64,000 bases of DNA from assembly GCF_024753255.1 (NCBI RefSeq), contig NZ_JANUHA010000020.1, forward strand, positions 1 to 64,000. Reading direction: 5' to 3'. Origin of the DNA: Massilia agri. Lineage in GTDB: Bacteria > Pseudomonadota > Gammaproteobacteria > Burkholderiales > Burkholderiaceae_D. Shown in pieces: positions 1 through 9,304 of this stretch (positions are counted from its first letter, which is position 1; every line of letters starts with the position of its first letter). The notes under the pieces are model-generated. The model saw only the letters and a list, made by a program, of their open reading frames with translations. It was not told the DNA's origin and did not search any database. Both the position numbers and the translations under genes were made by a program.

Positions 1-119
1 CTTCTGCTACATCATCCACTCACAGTAGCTGCACCAGTACAACGGGGCATCGGCTGCGCATATTCCCACGTCGGCTGTGGGAGTGCCGACCACTGAGCCG
101 ACTGTGCAACCCCACGTGA

Positions 120-1277
120 TTACGCTCGGACAGCACGTCCGCGGGCATAAAGCACTGTTTTCAGCCATTCCCGAACACGGTAGGTCTTGGCTTCGAACGG
201 CAGGTGGAACAGGTAAGCCCCGGCGACCAGCCCGAGATACAAGATCAGGTACACAAGCATGTCCAGCGGCTGGTTCGGGTTCAGCTTGCCATCTCCGAGG
301 ACTGGCGCGGCAAGCCGCAGTAGCGCCGCGATCAGCGGGATGTGCAGCACATACAGCGTGAACGAAAACTCCGAGAAGAATCGGCCAATCCGGTTCAGCC
401 ACTCGGTTGCGTGCCCTCGCGTACGCCGGAACTGCATGCTCGAGAGAAAGAGCACGAAGACCAGGCTGAACGACAGGTACTGGGCAAAACTGTCGACGGC
501 GATATGGCTCTTTCCTTTCAGTCGAATAATGACTGCGGCAGCGACGACACCAAGGAATAATGCCCAGCGCAGGAGCGGGCCACATTCAATGCGCACGCGT
601 GAGAATGCTGCCCCCAAGAGCCAGATCGAGAAGTACAGCAGGATTGCTTCGTTCAGCAAATGCACGATTGCCACGACTGCTACCAGTATCACGAGCCGAT
701 ATGAAGTGGACCGCGTGCGAAACAACATCACCAGCAGTGGGAACAGCACGTAATACCAGGTCTCGTTCGACAGGCTCCACAACGGGAAATTTCCGCCGAA
801 CTCGGGCACGACAATATTTTGCAGTCCGACGAGGTTGCCGATAAACGCCGGCGCCGAGTACGCATTGTCGAGCGCAAACGAGGGGCGCGCAGGATCGAGC
901 GTGGATGTGGCCATTCCCAACAAGAGCATTGCGCCGAACGTCGGTATCAACACGATCCACAACCTGGTCACACGGTCGATAGCGTAATTCGCGATCGCAC
1001 GGTCGGTGTCTAGGCGGTTCAGCAGACTGCCTCCGACCAGCCAACCACTGAGCACGAAAAATACGATGACAGCAAGGTAGGCGAATCCTGTAGCGAAGGC
1101 CAGTCCCTGGAATGCAAGCGAGGGGTCCTGGACGGTGTCGAAGCCTGGGTATACCTGGGCGCGCAGGTGAGCTGCAGCAACCTGTAGCGCAGCCAGGCCG
1201 CGCAGAAGCGAGATGAGCATCGAATGCCATTGGTCTTCGGACAGGTTCGCGCGCTGAAGTACTGTGATCTTTGGCAT
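120..1277 (-). CDS. acyltransferase family 3 membrane protein
   Basis: A 385-residue protein with many hydrophobic segments across its whole length. The LLRGLAALQVAAAHL segment near the N-terminus matches the opening 'R-G-L-A-A' helix of the acyltransferase-3 (OafA/NodX-like) family, and VFFVLSGWLVG is the family's characteristic second helix. Members O-acylate cell-surface sugars such as O-antigen or exopolysaccharide at the inner membrane. The ATG at 1277 is chosen because the frame upstream only offers a TTG; an ATG at 1223, right before the conserved helix, is also possible. It is probably cargo of the Tn7-like element, since base composition matches the transposition genes. It diverges from the recombinase gene to its right. 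The substrate is unknown. Confidence 0.8.
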   Translation of the reverse strand: MPKITVLQRANLSEDQWHSMLISLLRGLAALQVAAAHLRAQVYPGFDTVQDPSLAFQGLAFATGFAYLAVIVFFVLSGWLVGGSLLNRLDTDRAIANYAIDRVTRLWIVLIPTFGAMLLLGMATSTLDPARPSFALDNAYSAPAFIGNLVGLQNIVVPEFGGNFPLWSLSNETWYYVLFPLLVMLFRTRSTSYRLVILVAVVAIVHLLNEAILLYFSIWLLGAAFSRVRIECGPLLRWALFLGVVAAAVIIRLKGKSHIAVDSFAQYLSFSLVFVLFLSSMQFRRTRGHATEWLNRIGRFFSEFSFTLYVLHIPLIAALLRLAAPVLGDGKLNPNQPLDMLVYLILYLGLVAGAYLFHLPFEAKTYRVREWLKTVLYARGRAVRA

Positions 1278-1434
1278 GGCTGAAGTCCGGATGTCGAGGT
1301 TTACCAATCCTAGGGCCAGCCAAACTTAACGATCTGATAATGGACAAGCGCTTTGGATTCGCGCTTCAGCAATGGGAGTGCCCCCCCGGCGCCGGCGGCA
1401 CAGTGATTCACTCGTTTAATTCGCCCTGGTTTCC

Positions 1435-1440
1435 TATAAT
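1435..1440 (+). promoter_or_regulatory. -10 box for the tyrosine recombinase gene
   Basis: A perfect TATAAT lies 31 bases before the ATG at 1472. No convincing -35 hexamer is visible at 16 to 18 bases. The box favours 1472 over upstream in-frame starts, because a transcript beginning near 1447 could not include them. Confidence 0.4.
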
Positions 1441-1471
1441 CGGCAGACAATCCTTTAACCCTCCCCTGCTC

Positions 1472-2668
1472 ATGCCTGACTCGAACAGCATCATTGCCAC
1501 CTCACATTCCGTTGCGCCCCTTGAATTGGTTGTGGTACCAGCACATATCGATGGTTCAAACGGAAGCAACCGGGCACACGGCGGCACGCGCCAGATTCGT
1601 GCCGATAACGATATCGATGCGATCAAGGCCTGGCTAGCACGTTTCCTGGATAAGCAGACCACGTTCGACAACTATCGCAAGGAAGCCGAGCGGTTGCTAC
1701 TGTGGTCCACGCTGCAACTCGGTAAGCCGCTTTCATCGCTGACCCACGAGGATTGGCTCGTTTATCAAGGATTCCTTCGTGATCCCAAACCTGTTGGCCG
1801 ATGGATTAGCGCCGAGGGCCGCAAGTATCCGCGAAGCCACCCCGGGTGGCGACCTTTCGCCGGGCCGCTGTCGGCATCAAGCCAGCGTCAGGCTGCGGTT
1901 ATCCTGAATACCATGTTCTCCTGGCTTGTCAACGCGGGTTATTTGGCCGGGAATCCACTCGCGCTCTCGCGTGAGCGTCGGCGCCGGCCCCAAGCAAGGG
2001 TTACCCGATATCTCGATGACGAAATGTGGCACGAGGTCAAGATGACGGTCGACACGATGCCGCGAGAAACACCGCGGGAACGCGAACGCTATTTAAGGTT
2101 GCGTTGGCTTGTTTCGCTCTCGTATGTTTGCGGGTTGCGCATTTCTGAGATTACCAGCAACAGCATGGGCGGATTTTTTCGCCGACGCGACCGCGACGGC
2201 GAAGAGCGGTGGTGGCTGGAAGTGGTCGGAAAGGGCGACAAGTTGCGCATCGTGCCGGCAACCGACGAGCTGATGGTAGAGCTCGGTCGTTACAGACGTG
2301 AGCTCGGACATTCACCGTACCCTGTACCCGGGGAGTCGATGCCTCTGCTGTTGCCGATCGGGGGCCAACTGCGGGCGATGACACGTGGCGGCGTGCACGA
2401 AATTTTCAAAGTGATTTTTGCCCAAACCGCCGATCGACTTAGTCAGCGTGGTCCCGAGTACGCGGCGGCTGCCGCCCGGATGACGCAGGCGTCAGCCCAC
2501 TGGTTGCGACATACAGCAGGTTCCCATATGGCGAACAATGATGTCGATCTTCGGCACGTGCGCGATAACCTCGGGCACGAGTCGATCAGCACGACGAATA
2601 CCTACTTGCATTCGTCGGACGACGCTCGCCATGCCGAGACAGAGAGCAAGCACAAGATCGGATGGTAA
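1472..2668 (+). CDS. tyrosine recombinase / site-specific integrase
   Basis: A 398-residue tyrosine recombinase. The N-terminal SAM-like core-binding domain spans about residues 45 to 170. The catalytic domain shows R223 in GLRISE, the lysine hairpin GKGDK at 253 to 257, H343 and R346 in AHWLRH, H369 in LGHE and the nucleophile Y378 in TYLH, so the active site is complete. The frame is open upstream to 1271, but that part has no family similarity and overlaps the divergent acyltransferase. The protein shares a layout and RPFxGPLS..S.RQA motif with the recombinase at 17250. Being inside the Tn7-like element, it could resolve cointegrates or mark a nested island; this is inference. No adjacent att site was recognised. 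Confidence 0.85.
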   Translation: MPDSNSIIATSHSVAPLELVVVPAHIDGSNGSNRAHGGTRQIRADNDIDAIKAWLARFLDKQTTFDNYRKEAERLLLWSTLQLGKPLSSLTHEDWLVYQGFLRDPKPVGRWISAEGRKYPRSHPGWRPFAGPLSASSQRQAAVILNTMFSWLVNAGYLAGNPLALSRERRRRPQARVTRYLDDEMWHEVKMTVDTMPRETPRERERYLRLRWLVSLSYVCGLRISEITSNSMGGFFRRRDRDGEERWWLEVVGKGDKLRIVPATDELMVELGRYRRELGHSPYPVPGESMPLLLPIGGQLRAMTRGGVHEIFKVIFAQTADRLSQRGPEYAAAAARMTQASAHWLRHTAGSHMANNDVDLRHVRDNLGHESISTTNTYLHSSDDARHAETESKHKIGW

Positions 2669-2737
2669 CTGTGGTTCATCGTGATCCTGGCGATCCGATG
2701 AACGCGAGGCCCAGCTTCAGCTGGTTGAGGTACTGAA

Positions 2738-2977
2738 CTATGCGTCAGGGTCTTGTTCGACCAGTTCCTGGGTGAGTTGAATCAATCGCACTGGCTCCAG
2801 CTTTAAGGCAGCTGCGAGCCTGAAGAGTACACGCACAGTCGGCTGCCGCTCGCCGCGCTCCATGAGGCTGACAAATGTCCGGTCTATCTCTGCAGCGTGG
2901 CCCAGCTCCTCCTGCGTCATACCGACTTCCTTCCGCACTACCCGCAAAACTTTACCGAACGCCAGTCCTGGATCCAA
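2738..2977 (-). CDS. XRE (Cro/C1-type) helix-turn-helix regulator
   Basis: A 79-residue, single-domain DNA-binding protein. Residues 6 to 65 form the Cro/C1 helix-turn-helix, with GMTQEELGHAAEIDRTFVS as helix 2-turn-helix 3 and the typical MERGERQPTVRVLFRLAAAL following it. No effector domain is present. Translation appears to start at TTG 2977, behind GGGAGA; the only nearby ATG is out of frame. It is transcribed away from the unknown gene at 3132, and the shared intergenic region holds an inverted repeat that overlaps its ribosome site, which suggests autoregulation. Probable cargo regulator of the Tn7-like element. Confidence 0.8.
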   Translation of the reverse strand: MDPGLAFGKVLRVVRKEVGMTQEELGHAAEIDRTFVSLMERGERQPTVRVLFRLAAALKLEPVRLIQLTQELVEQDPDA

Positions 2978-2981
2978 AGAA

Positions 2982-3003
2982 TTCTCCCGATTGCATAGGA
3001 GAA
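2982..3003. promoter_or_regulatory. inverted repeat, probable operator of the XRE regulator
   Basis: TTCTCC and GGAGAA are perfect 6-base arms separated by 10 bases, which puts their centres about 1.5 helical turns apart and suits a Cro-type dimer. The left arm covers the ribosome site of the regulator gene. The repeat lies in the 154-base divergent gap shared with the gene at 3132. Confidence 0.45.
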
Positions 3004-3131
3004 ATCATGTCTCTGCTGTATCATTTCGTCTTCGGACTATAGTCATCATTTTGGCGGCACAGAACCGGAGTCGCCTTACGCAGCTTCCGGGCTATTGGGT
3101 GCTGCACGCCTCCCTGCCTCATTCTTCAACG

Positions 3132-4364
3132 ATGTCAACCAGCTTTCCTTTTCTCTGCTTTCTTACCGATGACCCTCTCCATCAAGCCTTCTGCCTAAGG
3201 TACTGGGCTGTGAACGACGGAGCATGGGTCGAAAAATTTGACGCAATACTGCACGATTCAGGAATCAGCAAACCCAAACTGCTTGAGATACTGAAGTCCA
3301 GTTGCCGCGCATACTTGCGTCACTTTCCCTGTGTCGATTGCGGTGCTCCACTGGAGATACGAAATAGAAGCCAGTATGCGCCGCTGAGCGGGCGGCCAGT
3401 TGGCTCCGCGTACTATCGGAGAGTGAACCGGTGTGGATCCTGTTCGGCTGCAGCCCTCGCCGCCGACAAGAGGGCCATTGAACTCGCGTTGGTGCAACAC
3501 AGAGCTCGCGTAACGCAGGCACTGTCGCGTGCCCGAGGGGAGGCCTTGTCCATTGATTACTCGGAATTAAGCTATATACAGTCGTTCTTCCTTTACTCCG
3601 TACTGGTCGCAGCCAATGGCGGATGGGAAGGTAATCGGATCGCGCCGCTGGACTCGCAACCAGGGGACCTCGGTCCAACGCCAGACTTGTCGGAGCATGT
3701 CTATAGGGCGCTCTACGAAGACAAGATCATTTCTCCTGATCCCGCGTCCGATACTCGGGCGTTCAAACTTCCTGATGGGGACGGAGACATTGACTTCTCC
3801 TTAGGCAGCGTCGCGTGGGTACTGGCTCCTGATGCATCCGGGCGCACCATGAAAGAGGTCTTTTCCCTACTGCTCACGCGTCTCGACGACCCGGAGCCGG
3901 AAGCCGTTGAGCAGCTGTGGTTCATGGTCGCAGAAAGCGAATGCCGCCGGTACTTCGTCAAGCAGTGTGAGCGGTATCGCTTTTTTCAGCCGGAGATCTA
4001 TTCCGCAAAGGTCGCGGCCGCGATACGTGACTTCCTGCCCCACTATTCCATTGGACAGATGTGGAACGTAATCTACTACGTATTAAAGGACATCGCTGCG
4101 CTATCGCAAGAGAGGAGTTACGCCCGCCAACACGTTTACAACATGATTCCTGGAAGCATACGGCGCTACCTCGACTACCGCTTAAGCAACAACAAAACGA
4201 TACGGCCGTGGAACCGTCCGGCACCGATAACGGAATCATGGATGACCAGTATCCTTTTTGACAAGGTTCTAGGAGATGGAAATGTGTCGTTTGAAATGCT
4301 AACCGGGCAGTCGGTGGGGGCGCACGTGGAGTTCAACCACCGGTTGCCCGAGCAGATCGGCTAA
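3132..4364 (+). CDS. unknown zinc-ribbon protein, transposon cargo
   Basis: I do not recognise this 410-residue protein. It is soluble, without signal peptide or membrane segments. A treble-cleft or zinc-ribbon-like site is visible: CVDC at 67 to 70 and CGSC at 101 to 104, 30 residues apart. The rest is mixed alpha/beta with an acidic stretch near residue 220 (LPDGDGDIDFS). The ATG at 3132 is chosen because the upstream frame runs through the divergent promoter region and overlaps the XRE gene. The divergent single-domain XRE gene and shared operator resemble the layout of regulated phage or defence cargo, but no nuclease, ATPase or toxin motif is evident. It could equally belong to the recombinase module on its left. 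Confidence 0.65.
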   Translation: MSTSFPFLCFLTDDPLHQAFCLRYWAVNDGAWVEKFDAILHDSGISKPKLLEILKSSCRAYLRHFPCVDCGAPLEIRNRSQYAPLSGRPVGSAYYRRVNRCGSCSAAALAADKRAIELALVQHRARVTQALSRARGEALSIDYSELSYIQSFFLYSVLVAANGGWEGNRIAPLDSQPGDLGPTPDLSEHVYRALYEDKIISPDPASDTRAFKLPDGDGDIDFSLGSVAWVLAPDASGRTMKEVFSLLLTRLDDPEPEAVEQLWFMVAESECRRYFVKQCERYRFFQPEIYSAKVAAAIRDFLPHYSIGQMWNVIYYVLKDIAALSQERSYARQHVYNMIPGSIRRYLDYRLSNNKTIRPWNRPAPITESWMTSILFDKVLGDGNVSFEMLTGQSVGAHVEFNHRLPEQIG

Positions 4365-4380
4365 CTACTGGCCTGACCCA

Positions 4381-4626
4381 TCAAAGTTGCGCCTCGCTGT
4401 CGGTGCCTGACTGGGCTAATTCATACACGGGTTCGAAAATGCGGCGGAGAGTCTTGTCATCCGCGCTCGGCTCACGGGCGTCGAGCAAGTACGCATGAAT
4501 TCCAGCAAGAAAGGCTGACTCTTCCCTGTCCAGACTGAGTGCGGAATTGGTGTGCCAAGCCTTCGCGATGACTTGGGCGACGGACGCTGGCGCGTCGGAT
4601 TCTTCTGAGGACTCGTCGATACCCAT
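4381..4626 (-). CDS. small acidic hypothetical protein
   Basis: An 81-residue acidic frame starting at an ATG without a clear ribosome site. It has a helical look (VAQVIAKAWHTNSALSLDREE), and no known motif or membrane segment. Its stop lies 17 bases from the convergent stop of the zinc-ribbon gene. It is on the same strand as, and downstream of, the tniQ gene, so it may be the last gene of the transposition operon. Coding status is uncertain, because the overlapping frame in another phase is also open. Confidence 0.4.
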   Translation of the reverse strand: MGIDESSEESDAPASVAQVIAKAWHTNSALSLDREESAFLAGIHAYLLDAREPSADDKTLRRIFEPVYELAQSGTDSEAQL

Positions 4627-4762
4627 GCTGTGTTTAGGCGTGCAATAGCCGAACGACGAGTGTACTCAGCGCTGAGAGCAATATCTTGACGCATCACACG
4701 TCGACGAGGTCCTGTTGTGTGGGCGCTCGTTGCGGCACTTTCCTGGACCGGACAGCAGGAAG

Positions 4763-6292
4763 CTATCGATAGATTGTCGAAAGACGTGTGATGTGGTTCT
4801 TAAAGTGAGCCTGCCGAGTAGCTTCAGCTATTCGAGGGCGAAACGCCGGCATCGGCGATCGCACATATACATAGGTTGGGCGGTCGGCACAGTCGGCGCC
4901 TCCGACTGCCCAGTATGTGTCGTACCGGGAAGCAGTGCGCTGGCGGAGCCAGTATGTTTTGCCTCGCTCTGAGTTTTTTTGTGCTACCGCTAGTAGTTCC
5001 CGGAAACTTTCAATGCAAGCACTAGAAAATATATGGGCGAGCACCCAAACTTGTGTCGCTGGCGACCAGTGCCCAGGGCAAGGAGAAGCCCGAGCTGACA
5101 GCCAGCCGACAATACCGTACATTTCTAGATCGGTTTCGCTAAAAAGATATCGTGGAGTGCCGCAGCCTTCCCAGATCATCCTCCAGCGGATAAAAGCCTC
5201 GGCGACTGGACAGAAACTGCTGGTGATCTCTCCTTCAACCCGCCACCAGAGATGCTGGGCGGCGGTGAAAACACAACGGCGATGGGGACCTACCACGTGC
5301 CGCCATAATCGCCGACGCAGGGCTCGATACACAGCCTTTAAGCTCGCCAACTCGGCATCGCTCTTTGATGCGACTGTCCGTGCAACCGAGAGGTCAACGT
5401 CGGCGGAATCATCTGCTAAAGGGTCATCGTCTTCAAATAGAATGGTACGTGATACACCTCGCTCACAATGTTCAACGCGTTCCATTGTAAGATGCAGCTG
5501 CTGACTACCTCTGCCGTATCCAGTTTCCTCAAGTACATGCGAAACGAATCCGAGGTATCTTGAGATGTAGCCGGAGCGCTCGATCGGCGAGAATGAAATT
5601 TCCCCCTGTGCGAGCTGAAGGGTCTTTTTGCCGAGTTCGAGTTTCGAGGTAAGCACACGATCCTCGAACTGAAAAAACCGTTGAAGCCTGGTTAAGAAAC
5701 CATGCTCTTTTAACCGAGGTATCAGCATGTTCGCACGCGGCGCGCGCAACCTGGGAGCCCAGTCCATTCCGCAATGGATGCATGCAAAAGGTTTTGAGAA
5801 TATATCCGACCTCAACCTGTAAGGCATCTCAGAATTACATTGAGGGCATGTGGAGCGAATAGCAGTCCGATGAATAGGGCAATAAGCTGCCATCGAGACT
5901 TGGAATATAGCCGGATGAAACCCGCGCTGAAGGCATAATTCGCACCAACGCAGATTGTCGCTTGATCTGAGCCTCCCCTCGGGAAGAATTTCTTGGAGAA
6001 ATGCCGAGCGCACTTGAGTTTGACCAACTCGAAAAATATTGCTCATCTCTTCAAGATCGAATACGTCGGCGCTGCGGAGGTCGACATCGGGTCGACCACA
6101 TATCGCAGCCCTCCTCCGGCAATTTGCGCTCACGAATATTTTTGCAAGCTCGCGAGCGGACAGCGCGTTGAGCATAGCAAACTTCATAAGCAGGCCGAAG
6201 CTTGAGTCGATGCCGCTGTACCAGTCGTCGCGCCAGGTCCATCCAGCGACTGGTGGCCGAACAGTATCAAGAATTATTCGCGCGCTCTTCAT
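4763..6292 (-). CDS. tniQ: TniQ/TnsD-family target-selection protein
   Basis: A 509-residue TniQ-family protein, the size of TnsD-type target selectors rather than the short TniQ of CRISPR-associated elements. The TniQ zinc-binding core is clear: C117 and C120, H126, C138 and H141 (CPIH), C149 and C152 (CPQC), then a further C171/C174 pair (CIHC). In Tn7, TnsD binds the 3' end of glmS and recruits TnsC. By analogy this protein would recognise the attachment site, here plausibly the 3' end of tag. Its start overlaps the tnsC gene by 26 bases, so the two are probably translationally coupled. A long C-terminal region (about 180 to 509) without recognisable motifs would hold the DNA-reading domain. 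Confidence 0.85.
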   Translation of the reverse strand: MKSARIILDTVRPPVAGWTWRDDWYSGIDSSFGLLMKFAMLNALSARELAKIFVSANCRRRAAICGRPDVDLRSADVFDLEEMSNIFRVGQTQVRSAFLQEILPEGRLRSSDNLRWCELCLQRGFHPAIFQVSMAAYCPIHRTAIRSTCPQCNSEMPYRLRSDIFSKPFACIHCGMDWAPRLRAPRANMLIPRLKEHGFLTRLQRFFQFEDRVLTSKLELGKKTLQLAQGEISFSPIERSGYISRYLGFVSHVLEETGYGRGSQQLHLTMERVEHCERGVSRTILFEDDDPLADDSADVDLSVARTVASKSDAELASLKAVYRALRRRLWRHVVGPHRRCVFTAAQHLWWRVEGEITSSFCPVAEAFIRWRMIWEGCGTPRYLFSETDLEMYGIVGWLSARASPCPGHWSPATQVWVLAHIFSSACIESFRELLAVAQKNSERGKTYWLRQRTASRYDTYWAVGGADCADRPTYVYVRSPMPAFRPRIAEATRQAHFKNHITRLSTIYR

Positions 6293-7286
6293 TACGCTTC
6301 TTCGCGGCTAAATCCGTCGCTGGCAACCCTAAGCGCAGCTCCTCCTGCGCTTCTACATACATGGCATCCTTGATCGCCTTGTTCCAGATATCCCGACTAA
6401 ATCGAAAATCAGGCGCGTCAAGATGCTTATTCTCTGACAGCGCGATCTCTACGGTATGGGCGAAGTACTGCATAGGAATCTCGATGTCAAAGGTAAAGCC
6501 GGCATTAGCATGCGCCGTACAAAATGCCTCCCACAGGACGTTTGCCTGATCAAGCAGCCTTAGGCCACTGTCATAAGCATTCGGATAGAAGAACCTTGTG
6601 TAGGACCAATCGGACCCTTGAGGAAAATAAGCTTCGTCGTATGCTGCTAAACAAGTAGCTATGTCTTCGGCGCTGCAAAGCCCGTCGAAGCGCATTTCTA
6701 CAATCATGAAGCGTAATACGATCTGGGTGTGGTTACTTTGCCGTAATGCTGTCTTCTGATGAAGCAATTGTGGCTGCCCCACCAAAAAAGTGATCATTCG
6801 AATCCCTCTCCTTTCAAGCTTATCGTGCACATCGCGCAACCATTCGTACTCCGTCACCCCGAGCTTCTGCGCCTCGTCCCCGAAAAAAACAACCCAGTTG
6901 TGCCCCGATCTGTCGACAAGCTCACATATTCGCTCAATCAGTCGTATGCGTTTCTTCGTTACAGACCCTGGCGCTGCTCCCTTATGTCCTACTGCTTCAA
7001 GAAGGTTTGCGAAGAAGCCATCTTCCGATGGCGCTTTCTTAAACTCACAGCCGAAACTAATAAAAACCGATTCAGGGAAGTCTGCCTGGAGGACATTGAT
7101 GACGTAGCGAATACTGTAGGTTTTGCCGAAACGGGGATACGCGTAGATAATCGCACCAGGAGTTCGTAGGCGAATCAGGCGTTTGACACGTTCAGTCAGA
7201 GCATCGATCGAAGGCGTCGGAACAATGTAGGTTTGCTGTGTTACCGGATGCTCAGCAAATGTGACGGGCCGGAGATACGTTATCAA
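6267..7286 (-). CDS. tnsC: TniB/TnsC-like AAA+ transposition ATPase
   Basis: A 339-residue AAA+ ATPase of the TniB/TnsC type, which links the target selector to the transposase and gives target immunity. The Walker A loop is AYPRFGKT at 49 to 56, where the usual first glycine is alanine but the GKT is intact. Walker B is VVFFGDEAQ with D137 and E138. Sensor-like IRMITFLVGQPQ follows. Start is TTG 7286 behind GGAG; the tnsB stop is 8 bases upstream. The C-terminal tail is basic and charged (AAKKRNEER). Its 3' end overlaps tniQ by 26 bases. All genes are on the minus strand and likely share one mRNA starting upstream of tnsA. Confidence 0.88.
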   Translation of the reverse strand: MITYLRPVTFAEHPVTQQTYIVPTPSIDALTERVKRLIRLRTPGAIIYAYPRFGKTYSIRYVINVLQADFPESVFISFGCEFKKAPSEDGFFANLLEAVGHKGAAPGSVTKKRIRLIERICELVDRSGHNWVVFFGDEAQKLGVTEYEWLRDVHDKLERRGIRMITFLVGQPQLLHQKTALRQSNHTQIVLRFMIVEMRFDGLCSAEDIATCLAAYDEAYFPQGSDWSYTRFFYPNAYDSGLRLLDQANVLWEAFCTAHANAGFTFDIEIPMQYFAHTVEIALSENKHLDAPDFRFSRDIWNKAIKDAMYVEAQEELRLGLPATDLAAKKRNEERANNS

Positions 7287-7294
7287 AGCAACTC

Positions 7295-9304
7295 CTAGAA
7301 TGTAACAGTACGACGGATTTTAAGAACCCGTGGCTGCGCTGGAGTCAGATCGGAGGAATTTGGTTCAGCGGTGTTTTCTTTCTGCTCCTCGCTGCTTGCA
7401 CGGAGAGTTCGGCTAGCTAAACTGTTCTCCGGTACGCGTGGAGCTGGGGCGCTTGCCGGGGGAAGCAACGAAACGTTCACATGTGCTTTCGCTAAATCAT
7501 TTGCCGCCTTCTTGTTTGTTTGAGCTTGGCTCCACTTGTATTTTTCCCACAGTTCGATCGGGTTTTCACCTTCTCGGACGAGCAGCTTTTTCTCTGCTAT
7601 CAGGCGATGTATCTCTTGTCGAACGCGAAGCGAATGCGGCGTAAAGCACCATGGCCGCGCTGCGGTTAAAATGCCGAGTTCCGATCCATCTTCGAAGAAC
7701 GCCTTCACAACTCGGATGTCCCGAACGTCATAATAGATTCGCAATTTTTTTCCAATTAATCCAGCATTACTAGCCAAGACTTCGTTGGTATACCGAGCGT
7801 TGGAGAAGTTGATGTGGGGACGGACGCCGTTTCGAAGTGAACCTTTCACTGTAACGACGCGAGCCTCCTGTAACAGGCAAAGACTTGAGCGCAGGAATAC
7901 TGGAAGCTTTCGTAAATATCCAGGTCGATTCACTGAATATGCGACCGCCTCCAACGGAGTGCGCCCGCCAATGCCGCCGTGAGGTTCACCGTTATAATTT
8001 CCGAGAAGAACTTCGATCAGTTCTTCCAATTCGTGATACTCCACTAGCAGAGAGATATCAGAGCCAGGATCGCTGAGGGCCCTCTCTATTGACGACGGAT
8101 CACTCCCCAGATTTCCCGGCAGTCGGTGCGCGAAGTGAAGTGAGATAAGGTGAAAAAAACGTTCGATGAAGGGTCGCTCGTTTGGCTCACCAGCCGGCCC
8201 ATTGTCCGACCAACAGCCGATAATCTGGTTTAACCTGATCTGCGTATCCACGGCGAGATGCGACTTTGCGCCGTCGACACGCAACCAGTTCCAGCACGCG
8301 TACGCGGCGCCTGGAACCGATGACGATGGAAAACCTCCACCAGCCTTTATTTGGAGACCAGGAATCGTATACGAGCGTGGCGCGAATGGGCTGAGCGCTG
8401 ACTGCAATGCGGTTGCCACGTCGTCCTTGTTATATTCTTTTCCAAGGGCGAGCGAATACCCAATCACGCTTCTCGAATAGACATCGAGAAGCACAAGAAT
8501 CCAGATGCGGTGAAGTTCGAGACACTGCTCGAACCCGAAGGGATCCTTCAGTTTTACCGTCAAACGTAGGTCGATCTTGTGCCCGTCAAACTCAACGACT
8601 TCGAACGCACGCGTGGCAGCAGGCGCCTGTTCTTTACCACTTACCGCCGCACCCGCCTTCAGGCCGCCTGCATTGGTCACTGCTGTCCCGTATTCCTTCT
8701 CTGCCATGGTTTTGAAATACTTTTGCAGCGTTCGAAAGCCGAGTCGACTCTCGGTGAACGGGTATTCGTTTGGCTTGATCCCTTCCGTACGGCACGCTTT
8801 GAGGAATAGATCGTGCACCTCTCGAAGTGGCTTGCGCACTTCGCGCGCCGACTTTATCTTCTCGTTGCGTTTCCTTGCATGCTTGTTCAGAAGCTTCTCG
8901 ATATTCGGATAGTTACGCAACAAGCGCTGGAATGCCCCCGATGAACCGCCGTGCCCCAACATTTCCTCACGTATCGCTGCGGATCGTTCGTAGGACTTCA
9001 GTCGACTATAGGGAATGGCCCCTCGGAATCCGTAGATGCGCCCATCAGGGTGTTTTTTCCAGCAACGAGCGAGCGCACGATATAGTGAGGCCCTGGTCAC
9101 TCCAGTGGTCTCGAGGATGATGGAGACAGGTGTGTGTGGGTCTGTCAGGAAGATTGTGATAGCTTCGCAAAGCTGCTTGAAGGAGGATCGCGACTCCTCT
9201 GAAAGTGCCATTGGATCGACGGCAGGCCAGCTTATGAGGTCGGCCAGGTGCTCAGGTATCGAGAATCTGTCAAACTTCAGCGCCCCAAAGACTAGCTCTT
9301 TCAT
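7295..9304 (-). CDS. tnsB: TnsB-like DDE transposase (Mu-type, C-terminal Mu domain)
   Basis: A 669-residue transposase of the TnsB/TniA/MuA family that cuts and joins the 3' ends. An N-terminal helix-turn-helix region covers about 40 to 230. The RNase-H-like core has D240 (VVEFDGHKIDL), D344 (LRVDGAK) and E381 (RPFIERFF), the expected D-D-36-E spacing. The conserved GGIGGRTPLEA motif and a beta-barrel follow. The last 110 residues are Pro/Ala/Ser/Lys-rich and probably contact TnsC. The ATG overlaps the tnsA stop as ATGA, so the two subunits are translationally coupled. No frameshift is seen and the catalytic triad is intact. Confidence 0.9.
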   Translation of the reverse strand: MKELVFGALKFDRFSIPEHLADLISWPAVDPMALSEESRSSFKQLCEAITIFLTDPHTPVSIILETTGVTRASLYRALARCWKKHPDGRIYGFRGAIPYSRLKSYERSAAIREEMLGHGGSSGAFQRLLRNYPNIEKLLNKHARKRNEKIKSAREVRKPLREVHDLFLKACRTEGIKPNEYPFTESRLGFRTLQKYFKTMAEKEYGTAVTNAGGLKAGAAVSGKEQAPAATRAFEVVEFDGHKIDLRLTVKLKDPFGFEQCLELHRIWILVLLDVYSRSVIGYSLALGKEYNKDDVATALQSALSPFAPRSYTIPGLQIKAGGGFPSSSVPGAAYACWNWLRVDGAKSHLAVDTQIRLNQIIGCWSDNGPAGEPNERPFIERFFHLISLHFAHRLPGNLGSDPSSIERALSDPGSDISLLVEYHELEELIEVLLGNYNGEPHGGIGGRTPLEAVAYSVNRPGYLRKLPVFLRSSLCLLQEARVVTVKGSLRNGVRPHINFSNARYTNEVLASNAGLIGKKLRIYYDVRDIRVVKAFFEDGSELGILTAARPWCFTPHSLRVRQEIHRLIAEKKLLVREGENPIELWEKYKWSQAQTNKKAANDLAKAHVNVSLLPPASAPAPRVPENSLASRTLRASSEEQKENTAEPNSSDLTPAQPRVLKIRRTVTF

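Noticed and set aside
1..119. possible left end of the transposon or terminator at TCCCAC/GTGGGA
   Set aside because: No TTAGTTCGC-type repeats are present, and the short 6-base stem has no T-run; not enough to call either.
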